A stretch of 61,616 nucleotides of DNA from Stramenopiles sp. TOSAG23-2 (GCA_900128395.1 LT649248.1:1-61616), one strand, 5' to 3'; shown: positions 28,125 through 39,833, numbered from the stretch's first letter. Made by a program: numbers and translations. Notes: generated from the letters alone by a model not told the origin.

Positions 28125-29276
28125 ATAGTAGCCTTTTCTTCTTCGTTGTTTGATTGGTGTACCTGCTATAGCATGCTATTCGCTTCCATGGTTTTATGCA
28201 GGACGATCCCGACATCTGAAGTCTTGAACCGTAATAAAAACTACTCTCTCAACTATCCATCACTCTTGTGTTTCATTCCATTTCCCTTCTCCCGGCATCC
28301 ATAAGGAAAATAGAAATCACCACTTACACTTTTACTCTATCTTCATGTTCATCATCTAAGATTATTATATTTTCAGGTTTCCCTCTACGCTTCTATTTAA
28401 TTCATATTTGATACAAACTAAATTTGGTGCCTTACCATGCACTAAGCCAGATATAATTAGCTCCTGTTGTAAAACAGGGGGAGCGAGAACTCTGAGTCTC
28501 ACGGTAACTTTTTTTGGTTTTACAATAAATCCAAAGAAAATCACCAAAAAAAAGAAAAAAAAACTGCTATTATACGTGCAATAACCATAGTCAAAGATTC
28601 CTCCATCGATGACTTTAAATCTGGCACTTTCTGTGCCACGCCCTTTAACTGCTTATCACGTCTTTATTTATTACTTGACCTAATATATGCCTGATTTTCA
28701 GATCTAAAAACATTCTAAGCATTCAACGGAATGAATAAAAAAAATTTTCAAATCATCAAATACTGCATATTTCTAAAGTTTAGTCCTCAATCCCAACTGG
28801 ATCATTTCATTACTACCTTTATCAACCATTATATCCCCGTTAAAACCACACTGCCGCAGAAACAATATGGAAAGGGTGATATTTGTACACCGGGTGTTTC
28901 CAACGTCTACCTGTTGTATATATTGTTCATAATTATATATCACAACTTATACAATTAAATGAAATATATTACCATTTGTACATATATATATATCTAATCT
29001 TAGGGTATACAAGTCCCAAAGACGAATCTGCCTCCCGAAGGTGCAATCGCTATACTTTCCATCAATACATAAACAATCTTATAGACATGATGCTCTATCT
29101 GAAAGAGCTGTAGATGTATCAGTTTATTTCTATCCGTTTATCTAATTGTGATCAATAAACAGTCAAAAAAAAACTTAAAAATTAGCTAAACTCATTTTTT
29201 GATTAAAAAAAGTTCTATCCGCCAAACAACTCCATAATTTTTACCAGAGGCAAATAAAATAAAGAAGATGCGATTC

Positions 29277-29305
29277 GGTGATTTGTTTTTACCGACCAAA
29301 TCACC
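29277..29305. repeat. 9-bp perfect hairpin
   Basis: GGTGATTTG (29277-29285) and CAAATCACC (29297-29305) flank an 11-base loop. No T-run terminator follows. It could be a recombination remnant or simply chance. Confidence 0.5.
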
Positions 29306-29774
29306 ACACCGGGATCTATCATATCTTTTCTTTTCTTTCTTAAATAAAAAATAAAAAAACGCGCGTGGAAAAGGTGCAAAAACGACGCGTGTGGCGTGTG
29401 ATGAATTTAGCTATTATACTAATACATGTTAATGTATAAAACGCCCCACACACACATCATATATATATATATAATCACTTTATATTAACACTATAACACT
29501 ATAACACTATTACATGCTAATGCATATTTCATTGAAGGTATACTAATTACTACAAATTATCTATATCATACTATAGCTAATGCTGTGTCATGCTATTCGA
29601 TCTTGGGTCTTACCTTAACCCTTAACCTGTGGTATAGAATATATATATATATAGAATAGATGGTACACTGGACGCTCGTATACTGGTGTATATATATATA
29701 TATACAGATATAACATAAACAACATTAATGCTACACAAAAATACAATTAAAGATTACAGAAATAATCGAACAAT

Positions 29775-31013
29775 ATGCCGAACAAGAATGCACCGTTACA
29801 AGGTATTAATGTTTTAGACTTTACAGTATATCAAAATGGCCCGTCTGCAACGCAAATACTATCTGATTATGGAGCGAATGTAATCAAAATTGAACCATTG
29901 CGAGGGGAACCATTAAGATATTTATCACCAAAAGGTCGTCCAAATGTTGGTTTCCAAATATTCAATCGTGGAAAAAAATCTATAGCAATTGATCTTAAAA
30001 ATCCTGATGGTTTGGGTATAATCAAAAAATTACTTTTACATACAGATATCTTATGTGAAAATTTTCGTAGTGGTGTTATGAACCGTCTTGGGTTGGGTTA
30101 TGAGGAAGTTTCACGTATCAATCCAAAAATTTTATATTGTGCCAACCGAGGTTTAGGTTCAAAAGGTGATTGGAGTACACGTCCATCATTTGATTATGTT
30201 GCCCAAGGTTACACCGGTGTTATGCATGGTGCTGGTGGTGGTCCATCTCATCCACCAATACCGATTGAATGGGCATTTAGTGATGAAGTTGGTGCGATGA
30301 ATTTTTATAATGCAATTCTTACTGCACTTTTCAATCGTACAAGAACGGGTAAAGGTGAACATATAATAACATCACAAGCAGCTGCTACGTTACAATTTCA
30401 AAGAGGTGCAATTACATCTGCTGCATTAAATGGTGGAAAGCAAAGAGATGATGGTATGCGTCCTGGATGGGGTATGGCACAAGCAAATCAAATTTTAAAA
30501 GCATCTGATGGTAAATATTTAGTTGTTGCATTAGGTAGTAGTGATCAATGGAGACGATATGCCAAGTTAGTTTTATTACGGGATGATTTATTAACAGATG
30601 ATAGGACAAAAACAGGGATGGCACGATTGAGAAACAAAGAATTTGTATTAGATACAATAGGTAAAGTTATAATTGAAAAGCCAAGAGATTATTGGATTAA
30701 TAAATGTATTGAACATAATGTGCCATGTGCGCCTGTACAAAATTATGAAGAAGTTAGCAATGACAAATTTTTAAGAGAAAATAATTATATTGTTGATGTT
30801 ATCCATCGTGATCATGGTAAAATGACTGTAGTAGGCCCAACAACTACGTTTAGTAATTCAAAATTAGGTGAAGTTGCGGCTCAAGCACCATATATTGGTG
30901 AGCACACAAGGGATATTTTAAAAGAATATATTGGCATGAACGATACAGAAATTACACGTTTAAAAAACAAGGGTGTTATTGGTACTGGTGAGGATAAACG
31001 TAGTCGTATGTAA
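29775..31013 (+). CDS. Class III (CaiB/BaiF) acyl-CoA transferase or racemase (412 aa)
   Basis: The family fold is complete: GINVLDFTVYQNGPSAT, ILSDYGANVIKIEP, FQIFNRGKKSIAIDLK, the catalytic Asp at about 140 in RPSFDYVAQGYTG, and GEHIITSQAAA. The family either moves CoA between carboxylic acids (formyl-, succinyl- or carnitine-type) or epimerises 2-methylacyl-CoA; the sequence alone does not decide which. No obvious targeting peptide is present, although such proteins are often mitochondrial or peroxisomal. The C-terminus ends SRM, not a canonical SKL-type signal but of similar shape. Confidence 0.9.
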   Translation: MPNKNAPLQGINVLDFTVYQNGPSATQILSDYGANVIKIEPLRGEPLRYLSPKGRPNVGFQIFNRGKKSIAIDLKNPDGLGIIKKLLLHTDILCENFRSGVMNRLGLGYEEVSRINPKILYCANRGLGSKGDWSTRPSFDYVAQGYTGVMHGAGGGPSHPPIPIEWAFSDEVGAMNFYNAILTALFNRTRTGKGEHIITSQAAATLQFQRGAITSAALNGGKQRDDGMRPGWGMAQANQILKASDGKYLVVALGSSDQWRRYAKLVLLRDDLLTDDRTKTGMARLRNKEFVLDTIGKVIIEKPRDYWINKCIEHNVPCAPVQNYEEVSNDKFLRENNYIVDVIHRDHGKMTVVGPTTTFSNSKLGEVAAQAPYIGEHTRDILKEYIGMNDTEITRLKNKGVIGTGEDKRSRM

Positions 31014-31306
31014 AACTTTATTTCAAAAAAAATATATATATCATACAAATTTTTTTAATTATACCATACTTGTGCACTTCATTTAATTTTTTAAATTCTA
31101 TTTTTTTCTTCTTTTCCATCACATCTCATCATCATCGAACATTCGTTTATACTACATATACATATTAATATACATACATCTATAAAATATTATACCTATA
31201 TATATATATATATATTACAAGAGAAAATGACCAATATAAATAATATTATATAACAAGAACATTATAGCAACAACAACAGTATAATAACAATAATAATAAC
31301 AACAAC

Positions 31307-32893
31307 ATGCCACATGTAACAATACTTGGTGGTGGAATTTCTGGATTGTCACTCGCATGGTTTTTAAGACAAGCACATAAATTGAAAATTAGTAGTAAGA
31401 AAATTATACAAAATGAACAACAAATTGTAAATAATAATAAATCAACATCATTAAAAATTTCAATAATAGAATCGACGAATCGGACCGGTGGATGGGTACG
31501 TACGGAACGTATTGGTGGACATATATTGGAACGAGGGCCTCGTGGATTTCGGCCAAAAGGAAATGGGATCGAAACGTTGAAATTAATTGAAAGTTTAGGA
31601 TTACAAGGTGCAACCATAGCACCATCAACTACTTCTAACAATCGTTTTGTATATCATGAAAACCAATTACAACCTTTACCATCTTCTTTGAAAGATATAT
31701 TTTTGAATCCACCACCTGTCATGGAAGGTGTTGTTGCAACAGTTATAAAAGAACCATTTAAACCAAAAAATATCGAATTGAAGGATGAAAGTATTTACGA
31801 TTTCATTTCTCGGAGATTTTCAAAAAAAATGGCAACGACGTTAATTGATGCAATGATATCAGGTATTTATTCAGGTGATATTAAGAAATTATCCGTACGT
31901 TCATGTTCACCATTGAATAAATTATGGGAATATGAACAATCACATGGTTCAATTGTGAAAGGAATGTTTATGCCATCATCATCATCTGCAACAACAACAA
32001 CAAACAATTCGAATAATGATGATGGACCATTGTCTACGTTTGTTCAAAAAATGCAAAAAGCACCACAAGTATCTTTTATAAAAGGTATGGAACATTTGAC
32101 AGAAACATTGACAAAGAAATTAGCATCAAATGCAGATACAATAATATATACAGATTATGAATGTGTTCAAATAATAAATGAATCTAATGATGAAGGAATA
32201 GAAATACATTTACAAGATGCAAATGATGAAAAAGAAATGAAAATTATAAATAATGTGGATCATATATTTTCAACAATACCAGCAAATAAATTATCCAACA
32301 TCTTGCCATCTTCATCATTATTTGATTACGCAAAAGAATTATTATTAAATAAAATGAAATATAATGTAAATGTCGCAGTTGTCAATTTAGTCTATAATAA
32401 ATCCAATTTGGTTGGTAAAGATGGATTTGGTTATCTTGTACCTAGCATGGATAAAGAAGGTATATTAGGTGTAGCATGGGATTCATCGATATTTCCAGCA
32501 CAAATTGATGCAAAAACAATGAAAGACCATGATTTACATCGTTTTAACAATACATCTCGTGTAACTGTTATGATTGGTGGAGCAAAAAATCCGGATGTTG
32601 TTACTAAAAGTAATGAGGAACTGATTCAAATTGCAATTGAAAAAGTGACAAAACATTTAAATTTAGATAAAAATGTTACACCTGATCCAGAATTAAAAGT
32701 TGCTGGTATTATGTATGATTGTATACCGCAATATTATGTTGGACATTATGATCATGTGGAAAAATTAAAAGCAAATTTACAAGAACATTTACCAGAATTA
32801 ACATTTATTGGAACAAGTTTTTATGGTGTTGGTATAGCTGATTGCATAGCAAATGCAAAGATGACCGCGGAAGAATATGTCAATAAGATGTAA
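31307..32893 (+). CDS. PPOX: Protoporphyrinogen oxidase (528 aa)
   Basis: It oxidises protoporphyrinogen IX to protoporphyrin IX, the penultimate step of haem synthesis, normally at the mitochondrial inner membrane. Marks: dinucleotide-binding ILGGGISGLSLAW at the N-terminus, IESTNRTGGWVRT, ILERGPRGFRPKG, the membrane-facing region ISGIYSGDIKKLSVRS, FSTIPANKL, and the C-terminal FAD motif GVGIADCIANAK. Length fits the family. Two short Ser/Asn insertions (near residues 40 and 225) are typical of this genome. A classical presequence is lacking, as in many family members. It follows the CoA-transferase gene on the same strand with 293 bp between them. Confidence 0.93.
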   Translation: MPHVTILGGGISGLSLAWFLRQAHKLKISSKKIIQNEQQIVNNNKSTSLKISIIESTNRTGGWVRTERIGGHILERGPRGFRPKGNGIETLKLIESLGLQGATIAPSTTSNNRFVYHENQLQPLPSSLKDIFLNPPPVMEGVVATVIKEPFKPKNIELKDESIYDFISRRFSKKMATTLIDAMISGIYSGDIKKLSVRSCSPLNKLWEYEQSHGSIVKGMFMPSSSSATTTTNNSNNDDGPLSTFVQKMQKAPQVSFIKGMEHLTETLTKKLASNADTIIYTDYECVQIINESNDEGIEIHLQDANDEKEMKIINNVDHIFSTIPANKLSNILPSSSLFDYAKELLLNKMKYNVNVAVVNLVYNKSNLVGKDGFGYLVPSMDKEGILGVAWDSSIFPAQIDAKTMKDHDLHRFNNTSRVTVMIGGAKNPDVVTKSNEELIQIAIEKVTKHLNLDKNVTPDPELKVAGIMYDCIPQYYVGHYDHVEKLKANLQEHLPELTFIGTSFYGVGIADCIANAKMTAEEYVNKM

Positions 32894-33474
32894 AGAATAA
32901 AAAAAAGAATATTTTTCAGATTATAAAATATCATCTCTATCATATATGCATAGATGATGTCTATTTTTATATACGTATAATAAGCGCGTTCAACGAGAGC
33001 GCACGGAAGGATAGAAATTTACTCATGCTTGTAGAGTATTAGTTTGCAGAGGTGCATTAGAGCTTTTACTATATAGTAGGATAGAAATATTATTCTTGCG
33101 ATTGAGTACATGTTGAGCATATTACTTTTAGCACGCGGGAAGTAAAATTATTAAATAACTTTAGATTTTAAACATCATTTATAAATATAAAATTAATGTG
33201 ATATTTAAAATTATATCATCTTTTTACAAAAGCAAATTTTTCACGCCCCACACTTTTTTACTCCTGTTATACTCGCTGAAACAATTCCTCTCCTTTCTAA
33301 TATTAATCTTTTTTGTTTTTATATATTTTTTTCTTTTGTATTACAAAATCTTTGTTGTCTCCTCTCTCGCTCTTTTCTAAGATTCGTACCCACGTGTCTT
33401 CTCTCTCAAAAAAGATCAGAGTGTGTTAATTTAATTTTATAAAAATACAATTTTAGATACATATTGATCCCCAT
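32894..33474. other. Convergent spacer
   Basis: 581 bp between the convergent PPOX and type I membrane protein genes. A short imperfect duplication around AGGATAGAAAT (about 33008 and 33078) was noticed. The rest is AT-rich, with a T/C-rich stretch at 33200-33410. Confidence 0.4.
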
Positions 33475-34143
33475 TTAAAGTTCATTATATCCTGTATTAT
33501 CTTTCATTGATGGCATGGAAGGTGGTTTGGATTTAACATAAAAGCAATAACTTAATCCTGCCAATAAAAATACCATTATCACCATAAAAATACATGCAAC
33601 TATATATCCAGCAACAGATGCTTTTGCAAATAATATTGAACAGTCTACGTTCAAATTAGATGTAATAGAATACTCCACATTAACTGGTTTTTCAGTCTCT
33701 ACTGTATCGCCACAGTTAGAGGCAACGAAATACCATTGATGCTTGTATTGTTCAGAAATTTTGATTTTCTGCGTTTTCTTTTGATCTTTCACTAAATCGA
33801 CACCATCAAGCGTTACTGTTTTTCCATCCTTATCAACATATGATAATTGTTTAGCGTGTTTAACTTTTTCAGCGCAACTTTTTGCTCCAACTGCATTAGC
33901 AAACGAACCAGACTCATCATCATAAAATAAAATACGTTGATTAGAACCTTCCGCTAAACCAGTTGCTACAATGGTAAGTTCATCTTCCGTTTTTGCATCG
34001 AAACACATACTTCCTAAAAGTACCCAACTGCCTTTGCTTTCGCCTGTGGTACTTCCACTATCGTCTAGTCCACGTCCTCTAACAATAATATTACTGTGCG
34101 CGACTGTACACAATAATGATAAAATTAATAGTACTTTCAACAT
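33475..34143 (-). CDS. Secreted-domain type I membrane protein (222 aa), unknown
   Basis: A signal peptide (residues 1-17, ending VAHS) leads into a lumenal or extracellular domain of about 150 residues with few cysteines (MCFDAK, KSCAEK, ASNCGD, VDCSIL). A TM helix (about 177-200) is followed by a short cytosolic tail ending DNTGYNEL, which contains a possible tyrosine sorting motif. The pattern WYFVASNCGDTV followed by VEYSITSNLN recalls the lumenal domain of GPR107-type secretory-pathway proteins, but only one TM is present, so that is speculation. A tyrosine near the C-terminus would fit endocytic or Golgi traffic. Confidence 0.65.
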   Translation of the reverse strand: MLKVLLILSLLCTVAHSNIIVRGRGLDDSGSTTGESKGSWVLLGSMCFDAKTEDELTIVATGLAEGSNQRILFYDDESGSFANAVGAKSCAEKVKHAKQLSYVDKDGKTVTLDGVDLVKDQKKTQKIKISEQYKHQWYFVASNCGDTVETEKPVNVEYSITSNLNVDCSILFAKASVAGYIVACIFMVIMVFLLAGLSYCFYVKSKPPSMPSMKDNTGYNEL

Positions 34144-35136
34144 ATTTTTTAATAATGGATATTATTATATATATATAACTAAGATAATGTATTATAATAT
34201 TTATAAAATCAATCAACTATATATATATGTATATAATCTTGACTTCTATCTATTTTTTTCTTAAAACAAACAATTAAAACTTTTTTCCACACTTAGTTTT
34301 TGGTATTGATTACGATATGCAATATGTAATATGATATGTTGTTTGTTGATCCAATTTATTCAATATCTAATATACAATCTATGTTTTTTTAGTTTATTAC
34401 AATAAAATAAGATTTTAGTTTTTCTTTTATACCTGGTAGTATACGCGTATACGCATTTTAGTATATATTATTTTAGGTAAAAAAATTTACTTATATATAA
34501 ATACTGTGTGATGTTATTTTCCTGAGCACCTGAGTGGTATAAAATATCTTTTTCCGTTTTCTACACCCTGTACTTTTATTCATTTTACAACCATCTATTT
34601 TAACAGGATGTATAATATCTTATAGGGTGTTAGAAATCGGAACAGTTTCAATTAGGGGAATAATTTAGTATACTTAAAGTACAAATTGAACAAAAATTTG
34701 TTCCTTAATACCTAAAAATCCCATAATATATTCTGATATTTAATCGAAAACTCTAAAAATCCATCTCCCATCTTAATCTTATATTGCTACCACCTCGTAT
34801 TCTAATTCGCTATAAATCATAGAAATCTAAATCCATATATTATAGAAACCATGCTCTCAACTTTTAAGGTGGAAACCCAACACATCAAACTGGAAAGAAG
34901 CAGAAGAAGACAGAAATCCGTTTAGCAACTTTATTTTAATTTGCAAAAGTAAAAATATAAACAAGTTGGAGGCGGCAAAAGAAAGAAACAAATAGAAAAT
35001 TTCCAAGAGCAACGGAGAATATATATACATTTATATTTCCACCACGCTATTTGTTAAAAGTGAAAGAAACAATAATATACAAATATACCAGCATATTATA
35101 TATATATATTATATTATATTTAAAAAAAGATTAACC
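34144..35136. other. Divergent spacer
   Basis: 993 bp between divergent genes. It holds a perfect 14-bp palindrome (34439-34452, GTATACGCGTATAC) and an inverted pair around 34688-34703, plus a TA run about 30 bp before the start at 35137. No gene was recognised. Confidence 0.45.
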
Positions 35137-38115
35137 ATGGAAGAAAAAGAAGCAACACTTCAAATACCAATACAACCTAATAATAATAATAATAATAATC
35201 AAGACGAGGAAGATAATAATAATAATATTAACAACAATGTAGGCGAAACTACAAATGGACATCAAGAGCCAATATTCAAAACGATCACACCGAGTAAACA
35301 TGGATTTATATCTGCAAGGAAAGAACAAACACCTCTTAACTCGGCAAGGTCCAATACATCACAAAAATCTGCTCCTGGAATGTTTAGTCCAGATAAAGTA
35401 CCAAGAACATCTGGAAAACCAATACTTACACCATTACCACCAAGTGTTTTATCGTCATCACTACTTGGAGGCTTACTATCTGGTAGAAGTAGTAGCAGTA
35501 GTAGAAGAAACCAAGTTATCACACGAAATTCACCTTTAAAACAAGGAACGAAAAATTATTTAGCAGAAAGTATTGTACCATTATTAATTGAAGGTTTAAC
35601 TCAATTATCTATTTCAAGACCAGAAAAATCAGACAATAGCCCCGGACCAGCTGTCTGGTTGGCAAAATATTTATTACGACGTTCTGATCAAAGTAAAGAT
35701 TATATATTGAAACGTAGACGTGGTGGTATTGAAGTAGAAGTACAAACAGAAGATACAGAACAATATTCCAGGAAAAAAGAAGTGGTGCATATGGAAACAC
35801 AAACAGATAAAGCAAGTGGATCAAGTTTGAGTGCAATACGAGAACTGAATGGTAGTAGTAATAATAATAATAATAATAATAATACTACTAATGTGAATCA
35901 AAATCGTGACATTAATATTAATATACGTTTAGATGGTGCATTATTACCATCACGAATGATGACGATGAACAATAATAATATGAATAATAATAATGCGATG
36001 CCATCATCAGAATCATATGATGTTTTCCTTGGAAATAGTAATAATAATAATAATAATAATAATACTTTACAACAACCATTATTACAACCTGCTGTACAGC
36101 CAAATATATTGGCAGCTCCACCATCACCAACCGTGAATAATAATAATAACTATAATAATAATGAAATTAGTAGAAAACCATTATTACTAGTTGATGATGC
36201 TGAGGATGAAGTTAAAAGTGCAGATATACCAGATATTAATAATGAAAATATAATTGAAAATAAAGATATTGTAGTAAAGAAAGTTGTACAAACAGAAGAA
36301 CAAGAGAATAATGATGATCGAATACGGAATCAAAATATTGAAAAATTAAAAAGTTTCTTTGAAGAAATTTGTGCCCAAGGACATGTCCCAAAAAATTCAT
36401 TGATTGTTTCTCGTAGACAATTTCAACGTGCTATATTATCACTTGGATTACAATCGATGTTAGCTTCTTCGATTGCTACTGTTAATAATAATGACGATAA
36501 TAAAAATATAGATAAAGACAAATCAAAATTACCAGGATTATCAATGTTAATGAAACCTCGTCAATATAAACAAGCATTAGATAAAATGACAAATTCAACA
36601 AACGATAATACAATAACTTATTCACAATTTGAAGAATTTTGTTTTAAAGGTATTGCAAGAAGCGCAGATGAGGAGGAAAAAACTGAACAAGTAGATAATG
36701 TTGAAACGAAAGAAGAAATTGTACAAAAACAGTCTAAATCTAATAATGCAATTTTCACCAACACTATAACATATGAAGAACTTCAATCATTGGAAAACGA
36801 TTTACAAAAAACAATTGATAGTAAGCGTCCTAAAACACTAAGTGAAGTTGATACAGTAATTGATAATGTGTTTACTTCAATTTTTGATGATCCACAAATT
36901 AATAGCAATAGTATCGATGGTAGTGAGAATGATAGAAACGATGATCAAGTAAGGAAAGAGGATGTAATATTTTTACTCGGTATGTCACCACCAAATTCTA
37001 TACTTGATTATGCAGAAATAATGCCAAGCTTTCAATTTTTAATGAATCCACAAATATATGAAAATGAATTAGTAAACTATAATGAAATGGAAACAATCAA
37101 ACGTGTTGAATTTATGAACTTTATAAAGCAACAAATAGCAATATTAAATAAAAAAGAAACGATTGATAGTTTAGTATTAGATGACTATATGAATAATGCT
37201 ATATTAATAACTACAGATGACAAAACATTAGATGATAATAATACAATAGAAACACCATCATCATCACCAACAAGAAGAAGAAATCTTGGTACACCATATG
37301 ATGAGTTTTCATCTGCACGTATAGAGACAAGCACGACTAGTAAATTACGTTTGGATAAATCATTGAAAAAAATATTCAATACATTAGATTCAAAGAAAGA
37401 TGGATTTTTAGATAAACGCGAAGTTTTACTATCATTATCTGGACGTGGAAATGCCAAAGTTGCAAATTTATTATCATATTTCCAACCATTGGAAGCGTTA
37501 TTAAAACCAAAAACATTCCAAGAGGCGTTTAACATAATGGATACAGAATCCTCTGGTAAAGTTAATTTCGATGAATTTAGAGCATTTTGCAATGCAGTTG
37601 TAATCGAAGCGGAAGAAATTGCATTGAGTGGTCGTCCATCTGTCGATGAAAATGGCGAAGACATTATTATGGATTCTGCAAGATTATCAGCACGCGTTGT
37701 AAAAGAATTAGAAAGAGACATAGCATTGCGAACTTTATTTAATAAAGTAGGAGCATCGTTATCAAATATTAACAATAATGGTAATAATAATAATAACAAG
37801 GCAATAGAAGAAGAGGAGGAGGAGAAGGAAAGACAGACTAATAAGAAAAGTAAAGGACCATATTTAAGCAAACGTTATATTTTACGTGCATTGCATTCAA
37901 ATCCATCGATTGTTGCACTTTTAGACAATGAGCCTATATTATTTGCATTATGCAAACCACAATCGTTTGGCGCAACTTTTGATACAATGAATGTAGAGAA
38001 AGATGGAAAAGTTTCCTGGTTAGAGTTTCGAGCATTTTGTACAGCTGTAAGTGATGATAATATGGAAGAAAATAATATGAATATTAATAGTAACTTGGAA
38101 AGTGCAATGGTGTAA
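35137..38115 (+). CDS. EF-hand protein with polyasparagine tracts and LC8-type motifs (992 aa)
   Basis: The first 380 residues are disordered, with many Asn runs. In them sit three short Q-T-acidic motifs: EVQTED (Gln about 203), ETQTDK (about 222) and VVQTEE (about 385), the pattern recognised by dynein light chain LC8. EF-hand-like units lie in the second half: LDSKKDGFLDKRE (about 753), MDTESSGKVNFDE (about 810) and MNVEKDGKVSWLE (about 951), plus a weak one near 490. The last ligand positions are imperfect, so Ca2+ affinity may be low. A conserved FRAFC.AV follows two of the hands, showing internal duplication. No enzymatic domain. A cytoskeletal or flagellar scaffold role is inference. 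Confidence 0.8.
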   Translation: MEEKEATLQIPIQPNNNNNNNQDEEDNNNNINNNVGETTNGHQEPIFKTITPSKHGFISARKEQTPLNSARSNTSQKSAPGMFSPDKVPRTSGKPILTPLPPSVLSSSLLGGLLSGRSSSSSRRNQVITRNSPLKQGTKNYLAESIVPLLIEGLTQLSISRPEKSDNSPGPAVWLAKYLLRRSDQSKDYILKRRRGGIEVEVQTEDTEQYSRKKEVVHMETQTDKASGSSLSAIRELNGSSNNNNNNNNTTNVNQNRDININIRLDGALLPSRMMTMNNNNMNNNNAMPSSESYDVFLGNSNNNNNNNNTLQQPLLQPAVQPNILAAPPSPTVNNNNNYNNNEISRKPLLLVDDAEDEVKSADIPDINNENIIENKDIVVKKVVQTEEQENNDDRIRNQNIEKLKSFFEEICAQGHVPKNSLIVSRRQFQRAILSLGLQSMLASSIATVNNNDDNKNIDKDKSKLPGLSMLMKPRQYKQALDKMTNSTNDNTITYSQFEEFCFKGIARSADEEEKTEQVDNVETKEEIVQKQSKSNNAIFTNTITYEELQSLENDLQKTIDSKRPKTLSEVDTVIDNVFTSIFDDPQINSNSIDGSENDRNDDQVRKEDVIFLLGMSPPNSILDYAEIMPSFQFLMNPQIYENELVNYNEMETIKRVEFMNFIKQQIAILNKKETIDSLVLDDYMNNAILITTDDKTLDDNNTIETPSSSPTRRRNLGTPYDEFSSARIETSTTSKLRLDKSLKKIFNTLDSKKDGFLDKREVLLSLSGRGNAKVANLLSYFQPLEALLKPKTFQEAFNIMDTESSGKVNFDEFRAFCNAVVIEAEEIALSGRPSVDENGEDIIMDSARLSARVVKELERDIALRTLFNKVGASLSNINNNGNNNNNKAIEEEEEEKERQTNKKSKGPYLSKRYILRALHSNPSIVALLDNEPILFALCKPQSFGATFDTMNVEKDGKVSWLEFRAFCTAVSDDNMEENNMNINSNLESAMV

Positions 38116-39269
38116 AATAATGTCCAGAAACCAGAAACACATATTTTGGGACCCACATAAAAATTTAAAATATATATTTTTTTAAAAAAGATATTATAAC
38201 TTAAGATTTTAACCATCATATAATAAAAAAGATAAAGAGCAGAGAAATAATCATTAAATCGGTGGAAGAAAAATTTTTACGCGTATTTTTATATACGTAT
38301 TTTTTTTTTATGCTTTGTGCTTTTATAAAAAAAGAGATTTTAAAATATTTGATTTTAATTTTTTATGTGTGTGTGTGTCAAAAACAAAAACTTGTACTAC
38401 ATATATATCGTATTTATCTTATAGCCTTTTGCTTTGTAAAATAATACGTGTTATACGAGTTTTGCTTGTGCCCTATGCTAATAAAAAATTGAAAAAATAT
38501 TTTTGGTGTGCGTTATGTGTTGTTGTTTTTGCGCTAAAAATAAGAAAAAAAACAAAGGTGTGTGTGTTTTTTTTTCTATTGAAGCGCTAATAGTTTTTTT
38601 GTTGTCAAAATACAAATTGTCACTTTACTTCAAAATTCGTCAAAAATATAAACACATATGTGATGTCCATGTTGTTATATAATCCACATTATTTTTCGTT
38701 TTTTCTCTCTCTTTTTAATATACTATCTTTTTCATAAATTGTTCTTTGTTTTTTTTTTTAATATATATTTTATTTTTATTTTTTTATAAATTTGTTTTAT
38801 TAAGTTTATTTTCGTCCATTTTTGGTGAATAAATATAAATATTATCATATATGATTATCGATACATCATAAACAATATATTACAGCTACATTAAATATGT
38901 GCATTGCAATTATTTTGATTTTTTGATTGATACATATCTAACATACAAATATATTCATTTTTTGTGTCCAATGTATATTTGTTCTATTATATAGTTGCTT
39001 ATGCTTTCGAAAGTATATATTTATATAATATTATATTTCACCATGTCTTTGTTTCATTATTTTATTATTATTATTATTATTTAATTAATTAACGTTTATT
39101 TATTTATTATATATGCGAATATATACATATGTATAAATAAACTTGTGTGACAATTTGTATTTTTATTTGCAATAATAACATGATACGATTTATAGAATTA
39201 TCGATATATATATATGTATACCAATGAATATTATCTATTATCTTATCATTGCCTGACAACATACTATAT
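38116..39269. other. Convergent spacer
   Basis: 1.15 kb of AT-rich, T-rich DNA between convergent genes. Short ORFs here have low-complexity Phe/Leu/Lys composition and no homology cue. Nothing further recognised. Confidence 0.45.
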
Positions 39270-39833
39270 TTATTCTTCTACGTCTACATACAACGTTTTA
39301 GCTTTATTACGTTGGAATAATCCAACTACTAAACTATCTGTTTCTTCATCATATGTAATAGAACATAATTTTTCACCACCAGTTTTTTTCAAATCGCGTT
39401 TTAATCTTTTCAAAAACGCGTCACCTTTGGTCTTTGGTCCAGAAGATTTCTTTCCTGCTTTTGCATTTTTTCCTTTTGCTGCTTTTTTTTTACCTTTTGC
39501 TGGTTTACTATTATCACCATCTGTTGCTTTTTTTTTGTCATTAGAAGCCTTTTTCGTTTTCTTTTCTTTTTTTGTTTTTTTTTCTGGCTTTTCTTTTTTC
39601 TCACGCTGTTCATACGCGGATGCTCTCATTTTCCCAAACGTTGCACCTTCAAATTCTTTGCCATTCATCGCTTCAACAGCTTCATCAACTTTTGATTCAT
39701 CAGCTAATTTTGCAATTGCAAATCGTTTGTTATTTTGTCTTTCAACAGTTGCTTCAATGGATAAATTAGCAAATATATCTTGTATTGCTTTATCATTTGC
39801 ATTTCTGTCTAATCCTTGTAAAAATACTGACAT
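39270..39833 (-). CDS. RRM-like, lysine-rich protein (187 aa)
   Basis: Residues 1-75 fit an RNA-recognition motif: SVFLQGLDRNA at the RNP2 position, a helix with KAIQDIFANL, then NKRFAIAKLAD near RNP1 and AVEAMNGKEFEGATFG. The RNP1 aromatic positions are partly replaced (KRFAIAKL), so RNA binding may be weak. The middle (about 80-130) is nearly all Lys/Ala/Gly/Glu, as in nucleolar and ribosome-biogenesis proteins. The C-terminal 55 residues form a small domain (FLKRLKRDLKK, ITYDEETDSLVVGLF) that I do not recognise. A nucleolar role is inference. Confidence 0.75.
   Translation of the reverse strand: MSVFLQGLDRNANDKAIQDIFANLSIEATVERQNNKRFAIAKLADESKVDEAVEAMNGKEFEGATFGKMRASAYEQREKKEKPEKKTKKEKKTKKASNDKKKATDGDNSKPAKGKKKAAKGKNAKAGKKSSGPKTKGDAFLKRLKRDLKKTGGEKLCSITYDEETDSLVVGLFQRNKAKTLYVDVEE

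Larger units (their letters stand above)
27748..29774. other. 2-kb gene-poor region with a duplicated block
   Basis: No convincing gene. It contains two 64-bp copies spaced 120 bp apart (27941 and 28061), a long T run (27916-27940), a hairpin at 29277-29305 and many TA runs near 29460 and 29690. A segment at 28430-28510 folds into short hairpins but does not make a tRNA. Parts have a higher G/C content than other spacers (28150-28320, 28600-28900), which suggests decayed inserted sequence. Confidence 0.55.

Noticed and set aside
28430-28510. Possible tRNA on the minus strand with an A-box-like TGGCTTAGTGCATGG
   Set aside because: No matching acceptor arm and no B box at the expected distance; the hairpins do not fold as a cloverleaf.
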